Assembly: GCA_022842725.1 (NCBI GenBank) | Contig: JALHOZ010000008.1 | Span: 1 to 64,000, forward strand | Source: Saprospiraceae bacterium | GTDB lineage: Bacteria > Bacteroidota > Bacteroidia > Chitinophagales > Saprospiraceae | Direction of reading: 5' to 3' | Length of the DNA: 64,000 bases | Part shown: piece by piece, positions 43,617 to 53,065 of the stretch | Position numbering within the stretch: the stretch's first letter is position 1 | Layout of the letters: each line of letters opens with the position of its first letter | Notes under the pieces: model-generated | The model's database searches: none | Seen by the model: only the letters and a program-made list of their open reading frames with translations | What the model was told of the DNA's origin: nothing | Program-made: the position numbers and the translations under genes

Positions 43617-45710
43617 ATGACAAACCAAAATAAGTATATCCATCGCGACGTGAGTTGGCTTTCGTTCAACTACAGGGTTTTGCAGGAGGCAAAGGACCTT
43701 TCCGTGCCATTGTTGGAAAGATTAAAATTTCTCGCTATCTATTCTTCCAATCTGGATGAATTTTTTAGGGTTCGTGTGGCTAACCACCGTGGACTGGCCA
43801 GAGCAGATAAAGCAACCCGTAAAACGCTGGATTTTAATCCGGAAGATATTTTAAAAGAAATCCTCACCCTGGCGAATCAGCATCAGATAGAATTCAGCCA
43901 TATTTTTGAAAAAACCATCGTTTCGGAGCTGAAAAAACACAATATTCAACTTGTATCCAGAAAAAATCTGACAAAAGAACAAATCGAGTTTATTGATACC
44001 TATTTTAATGAAAACATGTTGCCTTTTGTCCAACCGGTGGTACTATTGGGCAAAAAAATCAAACCTTTTCTAAACGACGGCGCTTTGTATCTGGCGTTGC
44101 ACTTGTTAAGTAAAGAAGACACCAATCCGACTCCGGAATATGCTCTGGTCAAAATACCATCGGATCATATGTCCCGCTTTTTGGAATTACCATCCAGAAG
44201 CACGACGGTCAAACAAATTATCATGTTGGACGACGCCGTCAGACATAGTGTACGATTGATTTTTCCGGGTTATGATATTCAGGATTCTTTTTCTATAAAA
44301 CTGACCCGCGACGCAGAGTTGTATATTGATGACGAATATAAGGGAGACCTGATCGCCAAAATTAAAAAAAGTGTTTCCAAAAGAAGCACAGGTATTGCCT
44401 CCAGAATGGTGTATGACAGGACGATGCCGAAACACTTTTTGGAATATCTGATGTATGTATTCGATCTGGAAAAGCTGGACCTTTTGCCGGAGGGCAGGTA
44501 TCATAATAATTCTGACTTTTTTAAATTTCCTGACTTTGGCATGCATGGTATCAAGGATCAGAAACTTTTGCCGGTAGGCATTGAAGAATTGGAAGAAAGT
44601 GAGTCGGTTTTTGAAAAAATTGCCGAAAAAGACTACATGATTCATGTTCCTTACCACAATTATGAAGCTGTGATCAAGTTTTTTGAAGATGCAGCTTTTG
44701 ATCCCGAAGTGACCCATATCAAGGTCATTCAATACCGGGTAGCGAAGGTTTCCAGAATTATGTTGGCATTGAAAAATGCCGTCAAAAACGGAAAACAGGT
44801 CAGTACCTTTATCGAAGTAAAAGCCAGATTTGATGAAGAAGCCAACTTAAAATGGGGCGAAGAACTTGAAAAGGCCGGTGTAACGGTACATTACAGTATG
44901 CCCGGCTACAAAGTGCATTCAAAGCTGGCATTGGTTCGTAGGTTGGAAAACGGAAAACCAAACTTATTTACCTATCTGAGTACAGGAAATTTTCACGAAG
45001 ATACAGCCAAAATATATTCAGATTTTGGTTTGTTTACGTCCGACAAACGAATCACTTCTGAAGTAGCCAGAGTTTTTACTTTTTTGGAAACAAAACAAAG
45101 GCCTCAGCAGGAATTTATCCATCTGGGTATCGGATTGTTCAACCTGAAAGAAAAATTTATTGCCCTCATCAGACGGGAAATTGATAACGCCAAAAGTGGT
45201 AAAAATGCCTCTATGATCCTGAAAATGAATAGCATTCAGGATAAAGAAATGATTGACTTGTTGTACGAAGCCAGTCAGGCCGGTGTAAAAATCAAATTGA
45301 TCATCCGGGGTATATGTTGTATCATTCCCGGTATCAAAGGTCTGAGTGAAAATATAGAAGGTATTTCTATAGTGGACAGATATCTGGAACATGCCAGGGT
45401 TTTTGTTTTTCATAATAACGGTCAGGAGGAAGTGTATCTTTCTTCAGCTGATTGGATGGTCAGAAATCTGCATTTCAGGGTTGAAACGTTATTTCCGGTC
45501 TATGATCCGGATATTTCGAAAAACATCATAACCTGCATGAATATTCAGCTGAATGACAATGTGAAAGCAAGAATGTTGGATGAAAAGCAGGAAAATAAAT
45601 ATAAAAAAAATACCAGCGACATTGCTGTCCGTTCGCAGGTTGAAACCTATTACTACATCAAACGTAAAGAAGAATCCAAACATTTGATGGACAAAATTAA
45701 CAAGCCTTAA
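43617..45710 (+). CDS. ppk1: Polyphosphate kinase 1
   Basis: This enzyme of about 697 aa reversibly polymerises the ATP gamma-phosphate into polyphosphate, at the inner face of the membrane. The N-terminal domain starts YIHRDVSWLSFNYRVLQEA with SSNLDEFFRVRV. The two phospholipase D-like C-terminal domains carry the catalytic His434 (GYKVHSKLAL) and His592 (YLEHARVFVF), the same positions as in E. coli PPK. Also seen is the substrate-binding THIKVIQYRVAKVSRI. The start is the ATG at 43617, because an upstream TTG overlaps the -7 promoter element. It is followed after 9 bases by purB. Confidence 0.97.
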   Translation: MTNQNKYIHRDVSWLSFNYRVLQEAKDLSVPLLERLKFLAIYSSNLDEFFRVRVANHRGLARADKATRKTLDFNPEDILKEILTLANQHQIEFSHIFEKTIVSELKKHNIQLVSRKNLTKEQIEFIDTYFNENMLPFVQPVVLLGKKIKPFLNDGALYLALHLLSKEDTNPTPEYALVKIPSDHMSRFLELPSRSTTVKQIIMLDDAVRHSVRLIFPGYDIQDSFSIKLTRDAELYIDDEYKGDLIAKIKKSVSKRSTGIASRMVYDRTMPKHFLEYLMYVFDLEKLDLLPEGRYHNNSDFFKFPDFGMHGIKDQKLLPVGIEELEESESVFEKIAEKDYMIHVPYHNYEAVIKFFEDAAFDPEVTHIKVIQYRVAKVSRIMLALKNAVKNGKQVSTFIEVKARFDEEANLKWGEELEKAGVTVHYSMPGYKVHSKLALVRRLENGKPNLFTYLSTGNFHEDTAKIYSDFGLFTSDKRITSEVARVFTFLETKQRPQQEFIHLGIGLFNLKEKFIALIRREIDNAKSGKNASMILKMNSIQDKEMIDLLYEASQAGVKIKLIIRGICCIIPGIKGLSENIEGISIVDRYLEHARVFVFHNNGQEEVYLSSADWMVRNLHFRVETLFPVYDPDISKNIITCMNIQLNDNVKARMLDEKQENKYKKNTSDIAVRSQVETYYYIKRKEESKHLMDKINKP

Positions 45711-45719
45711 GTTAAACAT

Positions 45720-47054
45720 ATGTTACACGCAATTTCACCGGTAGACGGAAGGTACGCCGAGAAAACCCGCTCACTCAGTCCGTATTTTTCAGAATTCGGT
45801 CTCATACATTTCAGAGTAAAAATTGAAATCGATTATTTTATAAGTTTATTGACTTATCTGCAGAATAAAAACATACTGTCCTTTGATGAGAACGGGCTGG
45901 AAGATTTAAAAGAAATCTACCAATACTTTTCTGAAGAAGATGCGGTCAGAATCAAAACCATTGAAAAAACAACCAACCACGATGTTAAAGCGGTAGAGTA
46001 TTTTATTAAGGAAAAATTGGAAAATACTCCTTTTGCGGGCTTCAGAGAATATGTTCATTTTGGACTGACTTCGCAGGATGTCAATAATACAGCTATTCCG
46101 CTTTCTCACAAAAGTTGTCAGGAAAATATTTTGATTCCGGCCATTACAAACGTGATCCGGTTGATCAAAGAACACGCTGAAAAATATCACGGATTTCCCA
46201 TGCTGGCCAGAACACATGGTCAGCCGGCTTCACCGACGACCCTGGGAAAAGAGTTTATGGTATTTGTTGAAAGACTCGAAAATCAGCTTACCGTCCTGCG
46301 AAATACAACCATACTTTGTAAGTTTGGGGGCGCTACCGGCAATTTTAACGCGCACAAAGTTGCCTACCAGACATGTGACTGGCCAACATTTGCAGACGAA
46401 CTCTGTGCCTCATGGGGACTAAAGAGGTCACATTATACAACACAGATTGCTCATTATGATGACCTGGCGGCATTGGCGCACGTATATTCCAGAATCAACA
46501 CTATTCTGATAGATCTTTGCAGAGATATATGGTCATACATTTCTTTGGAATATTTTACGCAAAAAGTTGTAGCCGGTGAAATTGGATCTTCTGCCATGCC
46601 TCACAAAGTCAATCCTATAGATTTTGAAAATGCAGAAGGCAATCTGGGGATGGCCAATGCGATTTTAGGTCATCTGGCTGAAAAACTACCTATCTCCCGG
46701 TTGCAAAGAGACCTTACCGACAGTACGGTCTTGAGAAATTGGGGCGTTCCTTTCGGACACATCATGACTGCCATGGCATCCCTCGAAAAAGGACTGTCTA
46801 AAATTGTAGTCAACACAAAAAAAATGGAGTATGACCTTGACCAAAACTGGGCAGTGGTAGCTGAAGCCATACAAAGTGTTTTGCGGAAGGAAGGTATACC
46901 CAATCCTTACGAACTGCTCAAAGATCTTACCCGGGGCAAAACCAGTATCACAAAAGAAGATATTCATCATTTTGTCGATGGACTACCGGTTTCGGATACT
47001 TTGAAAAACGACTTAAAAAACATAAGTCCTTTTAATTACACCGGATATTATTAG
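45720..47054 (+). CDS. purB: Adenylosuccinate lyase
   Basis: This 444-aa member of the fumarase/aspartase superfamily cleaves SAICAR and adenylosuccinate, releasing fumarate in two purine steps. It has the N-terminal AISPVDGRYAEKT, the general-acid region KTTNHDVKAVEYFIKE, HFGLTSQDVNNTA, ARTHGQPASPTTLGKE, and the flexible signature loop SSAMPHKVNPIDFENAEGN. The order and length match the E. coli-type subgroup. It sits in a unit of ppk1-purB-histidine kinase-response regulator with gaps of 9, 1 and 12 bases, an unusual mix of purine, polyphosphate and signalling genes. Confidence 0.98.
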   Translation: MLHAISPVDGRYAEKTRSLSPYFSEFGLIHFRVKIEIDYFISLLTYLQNKNILSFDENGLEDLKEIYQYFSEEDAVRIKTIEKTTNHDVKAVEYFIKEKLENTPFAGFREYVHFGLTSQDVNNTAIPLSHKSCQENILIPAITNVIRLIKEHAEKYHGFPMLARTHGQPASPTTLGKEFMVFVERLENQLTVLRNTTILCKFGGATGNFNAHKVAYQTCDWPTFADELCASWGLKRSHYTTQIAHYDDLAALAHVYSRINTILIDLCRDIWSYISLEYFTQKVVAGEIGSSAMPHKVNPIDFENAEGNLGMANAILGHLAEKLPISRLQRDLTDSTVLRNWGVPFGHIMTAMASLEKGLSKIVVNTKKMEYDLDQNWAVVAEAIQSVLRKEGIPNPYELLKDLTRGKTSITKEDIHHFVDGLPVSDTLKNDLKNISPFNYTGYY

Positions 47055-47055
47055 G

Positions 47056-47994
47056 ATGAGAATACTGACTTATTCTGTCATGTTTTATATGTCGCTGGCA
47101 TTAATCTGGTGGACGATATTGTTGAGTAAAAATAATGCGGAACTTTTTTCTGCCAAAGCAGCTCAGCTTGACAAAAATTTGGCGGGATATAACGAAGCAT
47201 ACCACTCACTCAAAGTGTTTCACGACAGGAAAGCCAAAATGATCCTTGGTGAAGGGTTTGTTTTCGGCTGTATGTTGATCATCGGTTTGTATGTTTTGCA
47301 AAGAATGTTCAACAAAGAACTCGATGCAGCGCAACGCCAAAAAAACTTTTTATTATCCATAACCCATGAGTTGAAATCGCCCATTGCTTCAGTCAATCTC
47401 ATCACGGAAACCTTGCAAAAAAGGGAACTCGATAAAGAAAAAAGACACGTTTTATTGGATAATATACTTTCAGAAAGCAAACGACTTGAAAAACTGATCA
47501 ATAACCTTTTGCTTTCAGCCAAACTCCAGACCGCTTATCAATACAATTTTGAGCCCACAGAAATGAATGATTTTGTCGACCATCAGATCAATCGGTTCCG
47601 TACATTAAATCCCGGACTGACCATTCGTTTTGAGCGTCAGAAGGAGATATTTTATCCCGTTGACAGAGAGGCATTTGACTCAGTTTTGGTCAACATTCTG
47701 GAAAATGCAGTCAAATACGGTGGAGACCAACCTGTCATTGATGTTGCCCTTACAGAAAATGAAGAAGCCGTGATTTTTCAATGTATGGATTACGGAATTG
47801 GTATTTCTAAAGAAGATAAAACCAAAATTTTTGAACCTTTTTTTAGGGTTGGCAGTGAAGATACACGCAAAACAAAAGGAACCGGTTTGGGTTTATATAT
47901 CGCTGGTCGTATCGTAAGAGCCCACAAAGGAAGGATCGAAATATCTGAAAATCAACCGACAGGCAGTATATTTAATGTAATTTTACCAAAATAA
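47056..47994 (+). CDS. Membrane sensor histidine kinase
   Basis: This 312-aa kinase has two membrane segments (about 4-24 and 68-86) and a short periplasmic loop of about 40 residues. HisKA follows with the phospho-accepting histidine in SITHELKSPIASVN, then HATPase_c with N-box VLVNILENAVKYG, DYGIGISKED and GTGLGLYIAGRIV. The loop is too small for a typical ligand domain, so it may sense the membrane or a partner. It starts one base after purB and is followed by its response regulator. Confidence 0.95.
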   Translation: MRILTYSVMFYMSLALIWWTILLSKNNAELFSAKAAQLDKNLAGYNEAYHSLKVFHDRKAKMILGEGFVFGCMLIIGLYVLQRMFNKELDAAQRQKNFLLSITHELKSPIASVNLITETLQKRELDKEKRHVLLDNILSESKRLEKLINNLLLSAKLQTAYQYNFEPTEMNDFVDHQINRFRTLNPGLTIRFERQKEIFYPVDREAFDSVLVNILENAVKYGGDQPVIDVALTENEEAVIFQCMDYGIGISKEDKTKIFEPFFRVGSEDTRKTKGTGLGLYIAGRIVRAHKGRIEISENQPTGSIFNVILPK

Positions 47995-48006
47995 AATACG
48001 GATATT

Positions 48007-48687
48007 ATGAGAATACTTTTGGTTGAAGACGAAGAAAGCCTCAACAGAATCATCAGGATGAACCTGGAAATGGAGGGCTATGAAGTCGTCTCCTGTGATC
48101 ATGGAAAAGTAGCTCTCGACATAGCTGAAAGTCAGTATTTTGACCTGCTGATACTCGATGTTATGTTGCCTGAAGTCAGTGGGTTTCAGATTTGTGAAAA
48201 AGTCCGTCTCCAAAATAAAAAAGTAGGAATCATTATTATTTCTGCAAAAGACACGTCAAATGACAGGATTTTGGGTTTGAAACTCGGAGCTGATGACTAT
48301 CTCACCAAACCCTTTCAATTGGAGGAATTGTTGCTCAGGGTCCACAATATCCTGCGAAGAAGTTCTGACGAAAAGGCCCATGAGGCGGTGACTTATGCGT
48401 TTGGGGGTTTTGAAGTAAACTTTGCCACGTACGTCGTTCAGGGACCCGACGGTACCTTTGAACTGACCAAAAAAGAAGCACTTTTATTACAACTTTTGGT
48501 TGACAAACAAAATGAAGTTGTCTCCAGAAATCAAATATTGCAGGCAGTTTGGGGTTATGATGTTTTTCCATCAACAAGAACCATTGATAATTTTATTTTA
48601 GCTCTGCGAAAATATTTTGAACCGGATATTAAAAATCCCAGGTATTTTCATTCCATCAGATCTGTAGGGTATAAATTTACTCCTTAA
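48007..48687 (+). CDS. OmpR/PhoB-family response regulator
   Basis: This 226-aa protein has a receiver domain with acidic pocket LLVEDEESLNR, phospho-acceptor Asp in DLLILDVMLPEVSG (about residue 53), and Lys in YLTKPFQ. A winged-helix Trans_reg_C domain follows at about 128-224 (ELTKKEALLLQLLVDKQNEVVSR, AVWGYDVFPSTRTIDNFI, SIRSVGYKF). It is cognate to the kinase 12 bases upstream. The targets are unknown; the operon position suggests a link to phosphate or purine state, which is an inference only. Confidence 0.96.
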   Translation: MRILLVEDEESLNRIIRMNLEMEGYEVVSCDHGKVALDIAESQYFDLLILDVMLPEVSGFQICEKVRLQNKKVGIIIISAKDTSNDRILGLKLGADDYLTKPFQLEELLLRVHNILRRSSDEKAHEAVTYAFGGFEVNFATYVVQGPDGTFELTKKEALLLQLLVDKQNEVVSRNQILQAVWGYDVFPSTRTIDNFILALRKYFEPDIKNPRYFHSIRSVGYKFTP

Positions 48688-48694
48688 AAAAATA

Positions 48695-48970
48695 TCATTT
48701 CATCCAACTGAAGGCGAAATCATCCAGCCAACAAAATATCAGAGCCCAAACCAAAGGGATAAAACCCATCCAAAACATAAAAGAAAAAAAACTACCGTGA
48801 ACATTTGATTTTTCAATCCATTCAGAAATTTTGGCAATAATAAAAACAGCCATAAATATCGGCGCGAGTACTACGGTAAGCAGCCATGCGAGATATGGAT
48901 TAATCAACCAGAAAAATAAAAAAAATACCGATTCTCCGGCAAGTAGGTAAGGCCACCAATTTTTTTCCAT
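48695..48970 (-). CDS. Small membrane protein behind thyA
   Basis: This 91-aa protein has three hydrophobic segments (about 7-24, 28-46 and 62-85) separated by a short charged loop (KISEWIEKSNVHG). Its ATG directly abuts the thyA stop codon (TAG then ATG), so it is translationally coupled to thyA. No family is recognised. It ends seven bases from the convergent response regulator gene. Confidence 0.8.
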   Translation of the reverse strand: MEKNWWPYLLAGESVFFLFFWLINPYLAWLLTVVLAPIFMAVFIIAKISEWIEKSNVHGSFFSFMFWMGFIPLVWALIFCWLDDFAFSWMK

Positions 48971-49765
48971 CTATACAGAAACTGAAGCTTTGATGTGAGC
49001 TTGCGGATGGTATTCTTCTATCTCAAAATCTTCATATTCAAAATCAAAAATAGACGAAACCTGACGTTTGATCTTTAACACCGGCAGTTTTCCCGGTGTT
49101 CGGGACATCTGTTCTTTGGCTTGTTCGATGTGATTATTATACAAATGTACATCACCAAAAGTATGTACAAACTCTCCGACACCCAGACCACAAACGTGTG
49201 CTATCATGTGCGTCAGTAAAGCGTAAGAAGCTATGTTAAAAGGTACGCCCAAAAATACATCTGCCGATCTTTGGTACAACTGACAGGATAATTTCCCGTC
49301 AGCCAAATAAAACTGAAACAAACAGTGGCAAGGAGTGAGCGCCATTTTGTCAATATCACCAACATTCCAGGCATTTACAATCATCCGGCGTGAATCAGGA
49401 TTATTGCGGATTGTATCCATCAGGTTTGAAATCTGATCTACTGTGGTGCCGTCGGTTTTTTCCCACGAACGCCATTGTTTGCCATAAACCGGCCCGAGAT
49501 TTCCTTCGGCATCAGCCCATTCATTCCAGATTCTGACACCATGGTCAGTCAGGTATTTGATATTGGTATCGCCTTTGAGAAACCATAACAATTCATAAAC
49601 AACGGATTTAAAATGTATCTTTTTTGTGGTCAAAAGAGGAAAACCTTCAGCAAGATCAGTTCTCAACTGATATCCAAAACAACTGATCGTTCCTGTGCCT
49701 GTTCTGTCGGATTTTTGGGTTCCGGTATCGACTATGTGTCGCAAAAGATCCAGATATTGTTTCAT
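48971..49765 (-). CDS. thyA: Thymidylate synthase
   Basis: This 264-aa enzyme methylates dUMP to dTMP using methylenetetrahydrofolate in the cytoplasm. It has the catalytic Cys in [27 protein letters not shown] at the N-terminus, [10 protein letters not shown], the dUMP-binding [18 protein letters not shown], and [13 protein letters not shown]. The length is identical to the classic bacterial ThyA. folA is not adjacent. A TATCTTTG -7 element lies about 30 bases upstream. Confidence 0.99.
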   Translation of the reverse strand: MKQYLDLLRHIVDTGTQKSDRTGTGTISCFGYQLRTDLAEGFPLLTTKKIHFKSVVYELLWFLKGDTNIKYLTDHGVRIWNEWADAEGNLGPVYGKQWRSWEKTDGTTVDQISNLMDTIRNNPDSRRMIVNAWNVGDIDKMALTPCHCLFQFYLADGKLSCQLYQRSADVFLGVPFNIASYALLTHMIAHVCGLGVGEFVHTFGDVHLYNNHIEQAKEQMSRTPGKLPVLKIKRQVSSIFDFEYEDFEIEEYHPQAHIKASVSV

Positions 49766-49795
49766 GCTGTATTGTCAATTTTTGAATGAAGAATA

Positions 49796-49803
49796 CAAAG
49801 ATA
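49796..49803 (-). promoter_or_regulatory. -7 element (TATCTTTG) for thyA
   Basis: CAAAGATA on the + strand, 30 bases upstream of the thyA ATG. No convincing -33. Confidence 0.5.
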
Positions 49804-49865
49804 TAAATAAAACATAATTCAAAATTGTTTTCAGGAGTTCCTCACAAATCAATACAAATAAGGAC

Positions 49866-49912
49866 AAAAAAAAACATCTTTTCCGCTGCAATAGTGAAAA
49901 AGATGTTTTTTA
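49866..49912 (-). terminator. Terminator after parC
   Basis: AAACATCTTTT and AAAAGATGTTT form an 11-bp stem flanked by A/T runs on both sides (about 49871-49911). It lies 18 bases beyond the parC stop and could work in both directions. Confidence 0.85.
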
Positions 49913-49929
49913 TGTGTCAAAACCGGGTT

Positions 49930-52647
49930 TTAGACGTCAAATTCTATTGTGTCTCCGGTACTGAGTTTGTCTTTTTTATCTTTATCTGTCTCCTCCGGAG
50001 GTTCCATATCAAATAAAGACGCTTGTTTGACCTGTGTGTCAGGTTTTACCACAGCATCTGTTTTTTGTACAAAATCTTCCTCCTTGGATTCAGCTTCTTC
50101 AGAAGTGATTTCAGCATCTGCAGAGACAAAGGTAACCTTCATCAATTTGCCTTCAAATAATTTATTGCCGAGGGCTTTCCAACCTTTTACCTCAATAAAT
50201 TGTGCTATTTCTAATGTTTTTTCGACATTTTGACCACCGATTTTATAGGTATATTGTACCACCGGATTTTTTAAAATGGTCACATAATACAATTTTGTTC
50301 CCGGTGATTCAGGCAAATAACTGAATTTCTGGTCCTGGGTACTGGTTTCGACTTTAAAACGTTTGACCATAGACCATCCTTTTTCCCCTTCATGATAGAC
50401 GACATTAACAACGGTGTCTTCTTCGTACTTTCCAATTTCGACGATGTTGTTGACATCAAATTTTTTGGTCAGGTCGAGGTCATTGATTTCGTAAGCGCCA
50501 TCTTTATAAAGAGTAACCAACTTACATCCGGTATCAAAAGCACCCAGGTATTTACCTCTTTCATCCTGATTCAATTTGCCGGAGACTTCATCCAGCCAGA
50601 TTTTCATAGCACCCAAAGAAGATTTCCCTACGGAAACCTGAGTCACTTTTTTGACCGGATATTTGGTAACCAGATTTCCTTGAGAACCGCGACCTTTTAT
50701 CGCCAATTCAGCAAAATCAAAATCGAAAATTTTCTTTTTTGCTGACGATCCTGGTGAAAGCTGGATGTTGACAATTTCTGATTCACCATTTGGATTTACG
50801 GTAAAATACAAAACCTTACTGCCTTTGGTTCCCATGGTCAGGTCGTACTCTTTGTCCCGTGTTATTGCCGTGACGTTAAATCTTTTTGCCATGGCTTTAC
50901 CGGACGTTCCGTCAAGATAAATCATATTGTACGTCGTTCGGTCATCTGATTTTAACCAAACGTCGACATGGATTATATCTTTTCCGACAAAAACCTTATC
51001 GGCTACCTTGACAACTTTAAACTTACCGTCTTTGGTGAAAGCGATGATGTCTGCTATATCTGAACAATCACAGACAAATTCATCCTTTTTCATTCCCATA
51101 CCGATAAAACCTTCTTTACGATCAACATAAAGTTTGGCATTATTGGCGACAACTTCTTTGATTTCGATAGATACAAAATTGGTGATTTCTGTTCTTCTTT
51201 CTTTGCCTTTACCATATTTGGTCAGCAAATTTTCAAAATAGGCGATGGCATACTCGGTCAGATGAGCCAGATGATGTTTTACCTGTTCGAGTTCGCTCAG
51301 CAATCCTGCCATCAACTCATCTGCTTTGAATGAATTGAATTTAGAGATCCGTTTAATTTTGATTTCAGTCAACTTGATGATATCGTCTTCGGTAATATCC
51401 CGCATCAACATGAGTCTTGTATCCCCTTTTGATAAAGGATCTGAAGGAGTTGCGACATATTTTTTGAGCCCGATATCGATGGTTTTGATGACATCATCCC
51501 AGGTTTCGCATTCTTCAATATCGCGATAAATTCTGTTTTCGATAAATATTTTTTCCAATGACGCCAAATGCCATTTTTCTTCCAGCTCAGCTTTGCGTAT
51601 TTCGAGTTCTCTGCGTAGAAGTTCCTTGGTTTGCATCGTTGACACTTCAAGGATTTCAAGCACATCGAGAAACAAAGGTTTGTTGTCCACGATTACACAA
51701 GCATTCGGTGAGTAAGAAACCTCACAATCTGTAAAAGCATACAAGGCATCCATGGTGACGTCAGGAGAAACGCCGGGCATGAGTTCCAACAGGATTTCGA
51801 CATTTTTTGCCGTGTTATCGATGACTTTTTTGATTTTTATCTGTCCTTTATCATTTGCTTTGAGGATAGACTCAATCATGGTATTTGTCGTCACACCAAA
51901 AGGCAGATCCACGATTGAAATATTGGATTTATCGACAATTTTGATTTTGGCTCTGACCTTAACTCTTCCTCCGCGTTTTCCGTCGTTGTATTCGCTGACA
52001 TCAATCATTCCTCCCGTTTGGAAATCCGGGTAAATTTTGACCTTTTTCCCCTCGAGAATTTTTATGGAAGCTTTGATCAGTTCGATAAAATTGTGAGGCA
52101 GGATTTTGGTAGATAGACCTACGGCAATACCTTCGACACCTTGGGATAAAACCAACGGGAATTTTACCGGTAAGGAGACAGGTTCTTTTTTACGACCGTC
52201 ATAAGACAATTGCCATTCAGTAGTTTGCGGATTAAAAAGTACTTCAAGGGCAAACTTTGTCAAACGGGCTTCTATATATCGGGGTGCAGCCGCGGAATCA
52301 CCGGTACGAACATCTCCCCAGTTTCCCTGACAATCTATCAATAAATCTTTTTGACCCAAATTGACCAATGCATCTCCGATAGCTGCGTCACCATGTGGGT
52401 GGTATTGCATGGTTTGACCTATGATATTAGCTACTTTGTGGTATCTGCCGTCATCCATTTCTTTCATAGCATGGAGAATCCTTCGTTGGACGGGTTTTAG
52501 TCCGTCATCAATGTCAGGAACTGCTCTTTCCAGGATGACATAAGACGCATAATCCAGAAAATATTCTTTGTACATATGGTTCAGCGTCACCAGATCGCTT
52601 CCTTCGCCATCGGTATCTGTTACCTTATTTTTAATTTCGTCACTCAT
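49930..52647 (-). CDS. parC: Topoisomerase IV subunit A
   Basis: This DNA-cleaving subunit of about 905 aa works with ParE to unlink daughter chromosomes. Motifs are ILERAVPDIDDGLKPVQRRILHAM, the quinolone-pocket segment YHPHGDAAIGDALVNLGQ, and the active-site tyrosine in DSAAAPRYIEARLTKFA. A coiled-coil tower and a beta-pinwheel-like C-terminal domain follow. A Bacteroidota-type acidic/Gln tail ends TGDTIEFDV. The ATG at 52647 (MSDEIKNK) is chosen; the longer TTG start overlaps the transcription start implied by TATATTTG at 52673-52680. parE is not adjacent in the visible region, which departs from the common parE-parC pairing. Confidence 0.95.
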   Translation of the reverse strand: MSDEIKNKVTDTDGEGSDLVTLNHMYKEYFLDYASYVILERAVPDIDDGLKPVQRRILHAMKEMDDGRYHKVANIIGQTMQYHPHGDAAIGDALVNLGQKDLLIDCQGNWGDVRTGDSAAAPRYIEARLTKFALEVLFNPQTTEWQLSYDGRKKEPVSLPVKFPLVLSQGVEGIAVGLSTKILPHNFIELIKASIKILEGKKVKIYPDFQTGGMIDVSEYNDGKRGGRVKVRAKIKIVDKSNISIVDLPFGVTTNTMIESILKANDKGQIKIKKVIDNTAKNVEILLELMPGVSPDVTMDALYAFTDCEVSYSPNACVIVDNKPLFLDVLEILEVSTMQTKELLRRELEIRKAELEEKWHLASLEKIFIENRIYRDIEECETWDDVIKTIDIGLKKYVATPSDPLSKGDTRLMLMRDITEDDIIKLTEIKIKRISKFNSFKADELMAGLLSELEQVKHHLAHLTEYAIAYFENLLTKYGKGKERRTEITNFVSIEIKEVVANNAKLYVDRKEGFIGMGMKKDEFVCDCSDIADIIAFTKDGKFKVVKVADKVFVGKDIIHVDVWLKSDDRTTYNMIYLDGTSGKAMAKRFNVTAITRDKEYDLTMGTKGSKVLYFTVNPNGESEIVNIQLSPGSSAKKKIFDFDFAELAIKGRGSQGNLVTKYPVKKVTQVSVGKSSLGAMKIWLDEVSGKLNQDERGKYLGAFDTGCKLVTLYKDGAYEINDLDLTKKFDVNNIVEIGKYEEDTVVNVVYHEGEKGWSMVKRFKVETSTQDQKFSYLPESPGTKLYYVTILKNPVVQYTYKIGGQNVEKTLEIAQFIEVKGWKALGNKLFEGKLMKVTFVSADAEITSEEAESKEEDFVQKTDAVVKPDTQVKQASLFDMEPPEETDKDKKDKLSTGDTIEFDV

Positions 52648-52672
52648 ATAATCAGGTTTATCCTTCAAAGCG

Positions 52673-52680
52673 CAAATATA
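52673..52680 (-). promoter_or_regulatory. -7 element (TATATTTG) for parC
   Basis: CAAATATA on the + strand, 25 bases upstream of ATG 52647. It argues against the TTG start. Confidence 0.55.
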
Positions 52681-52781
52681 GTAAATATATATGAAATTGT
52701 AATATGTTTTTGAAAAGCCATGCGGGAAAGATGTTCCGTGTCCGGTTGGTAAATAAATTTTTTTTATTCGATATTTGATGG

Positions 52782-52789
52782 TACCTTTG
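52782..52789 (+). promoter_or_regulatory. -7 element (TACCTTTG) for the B12 uptake unit
   Basis: The TACCTTTG lies about 25 bases upstream of the riboswitch, so the aptamer would be at the very start of the transcript. Confidence 0.55.
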
Positions 52790-52814
52790 TTTTATAAATA
52801 CTTTCCGGCTTTTG

Positions 52815-52967
52815 TTTTTTAAAAAGGACAGTGCGCTTTTAAAACAAAGTGGAAAAGGGGAATCACGTGCGAATCGTGAGCTGTTGCGCAACTGTAATTG
52901 ATGTCAAAATCATAAGCCAGATCGCCTTCCGGACAAGTGTGGATATTGCCTTCGCACAAAAGGCAAT
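52815..52967 (+). promoter_or_regulatory. Cobalamin (B12) riboswitch
   Basis: The conserved aptamer core is readable: GTGGAAAAGGGGAATCACG, the P3 hairpin TCACG/CGTGA, the invariant GAGCTG then GCGCAACTGTAA, and AAGCCAGATCGCC (the B12-box AGCCAG). It is followed by an 8-bp hairpin, ATTGCCTT/AAGGCAAT (52945-52967), with loop CGCACAA. The CGCA of this loop can pair with the TGCG of the earlier loop, as in the known L5-L13 kissing interaction that blocks expression when B12 is bound. It controls the receptor and DUF4465 genes downstream. Confidence 0.93.
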
Positions 52968-53065
52968 GCTACGGACGAAAATTTGTGGTTTTACCTAATT
53001 AGGTAGAATCCCTTAATGTTCAGGCTGCATTGTTTTCTGTGTGTTATTTTTCAGCAGTCTTGATC

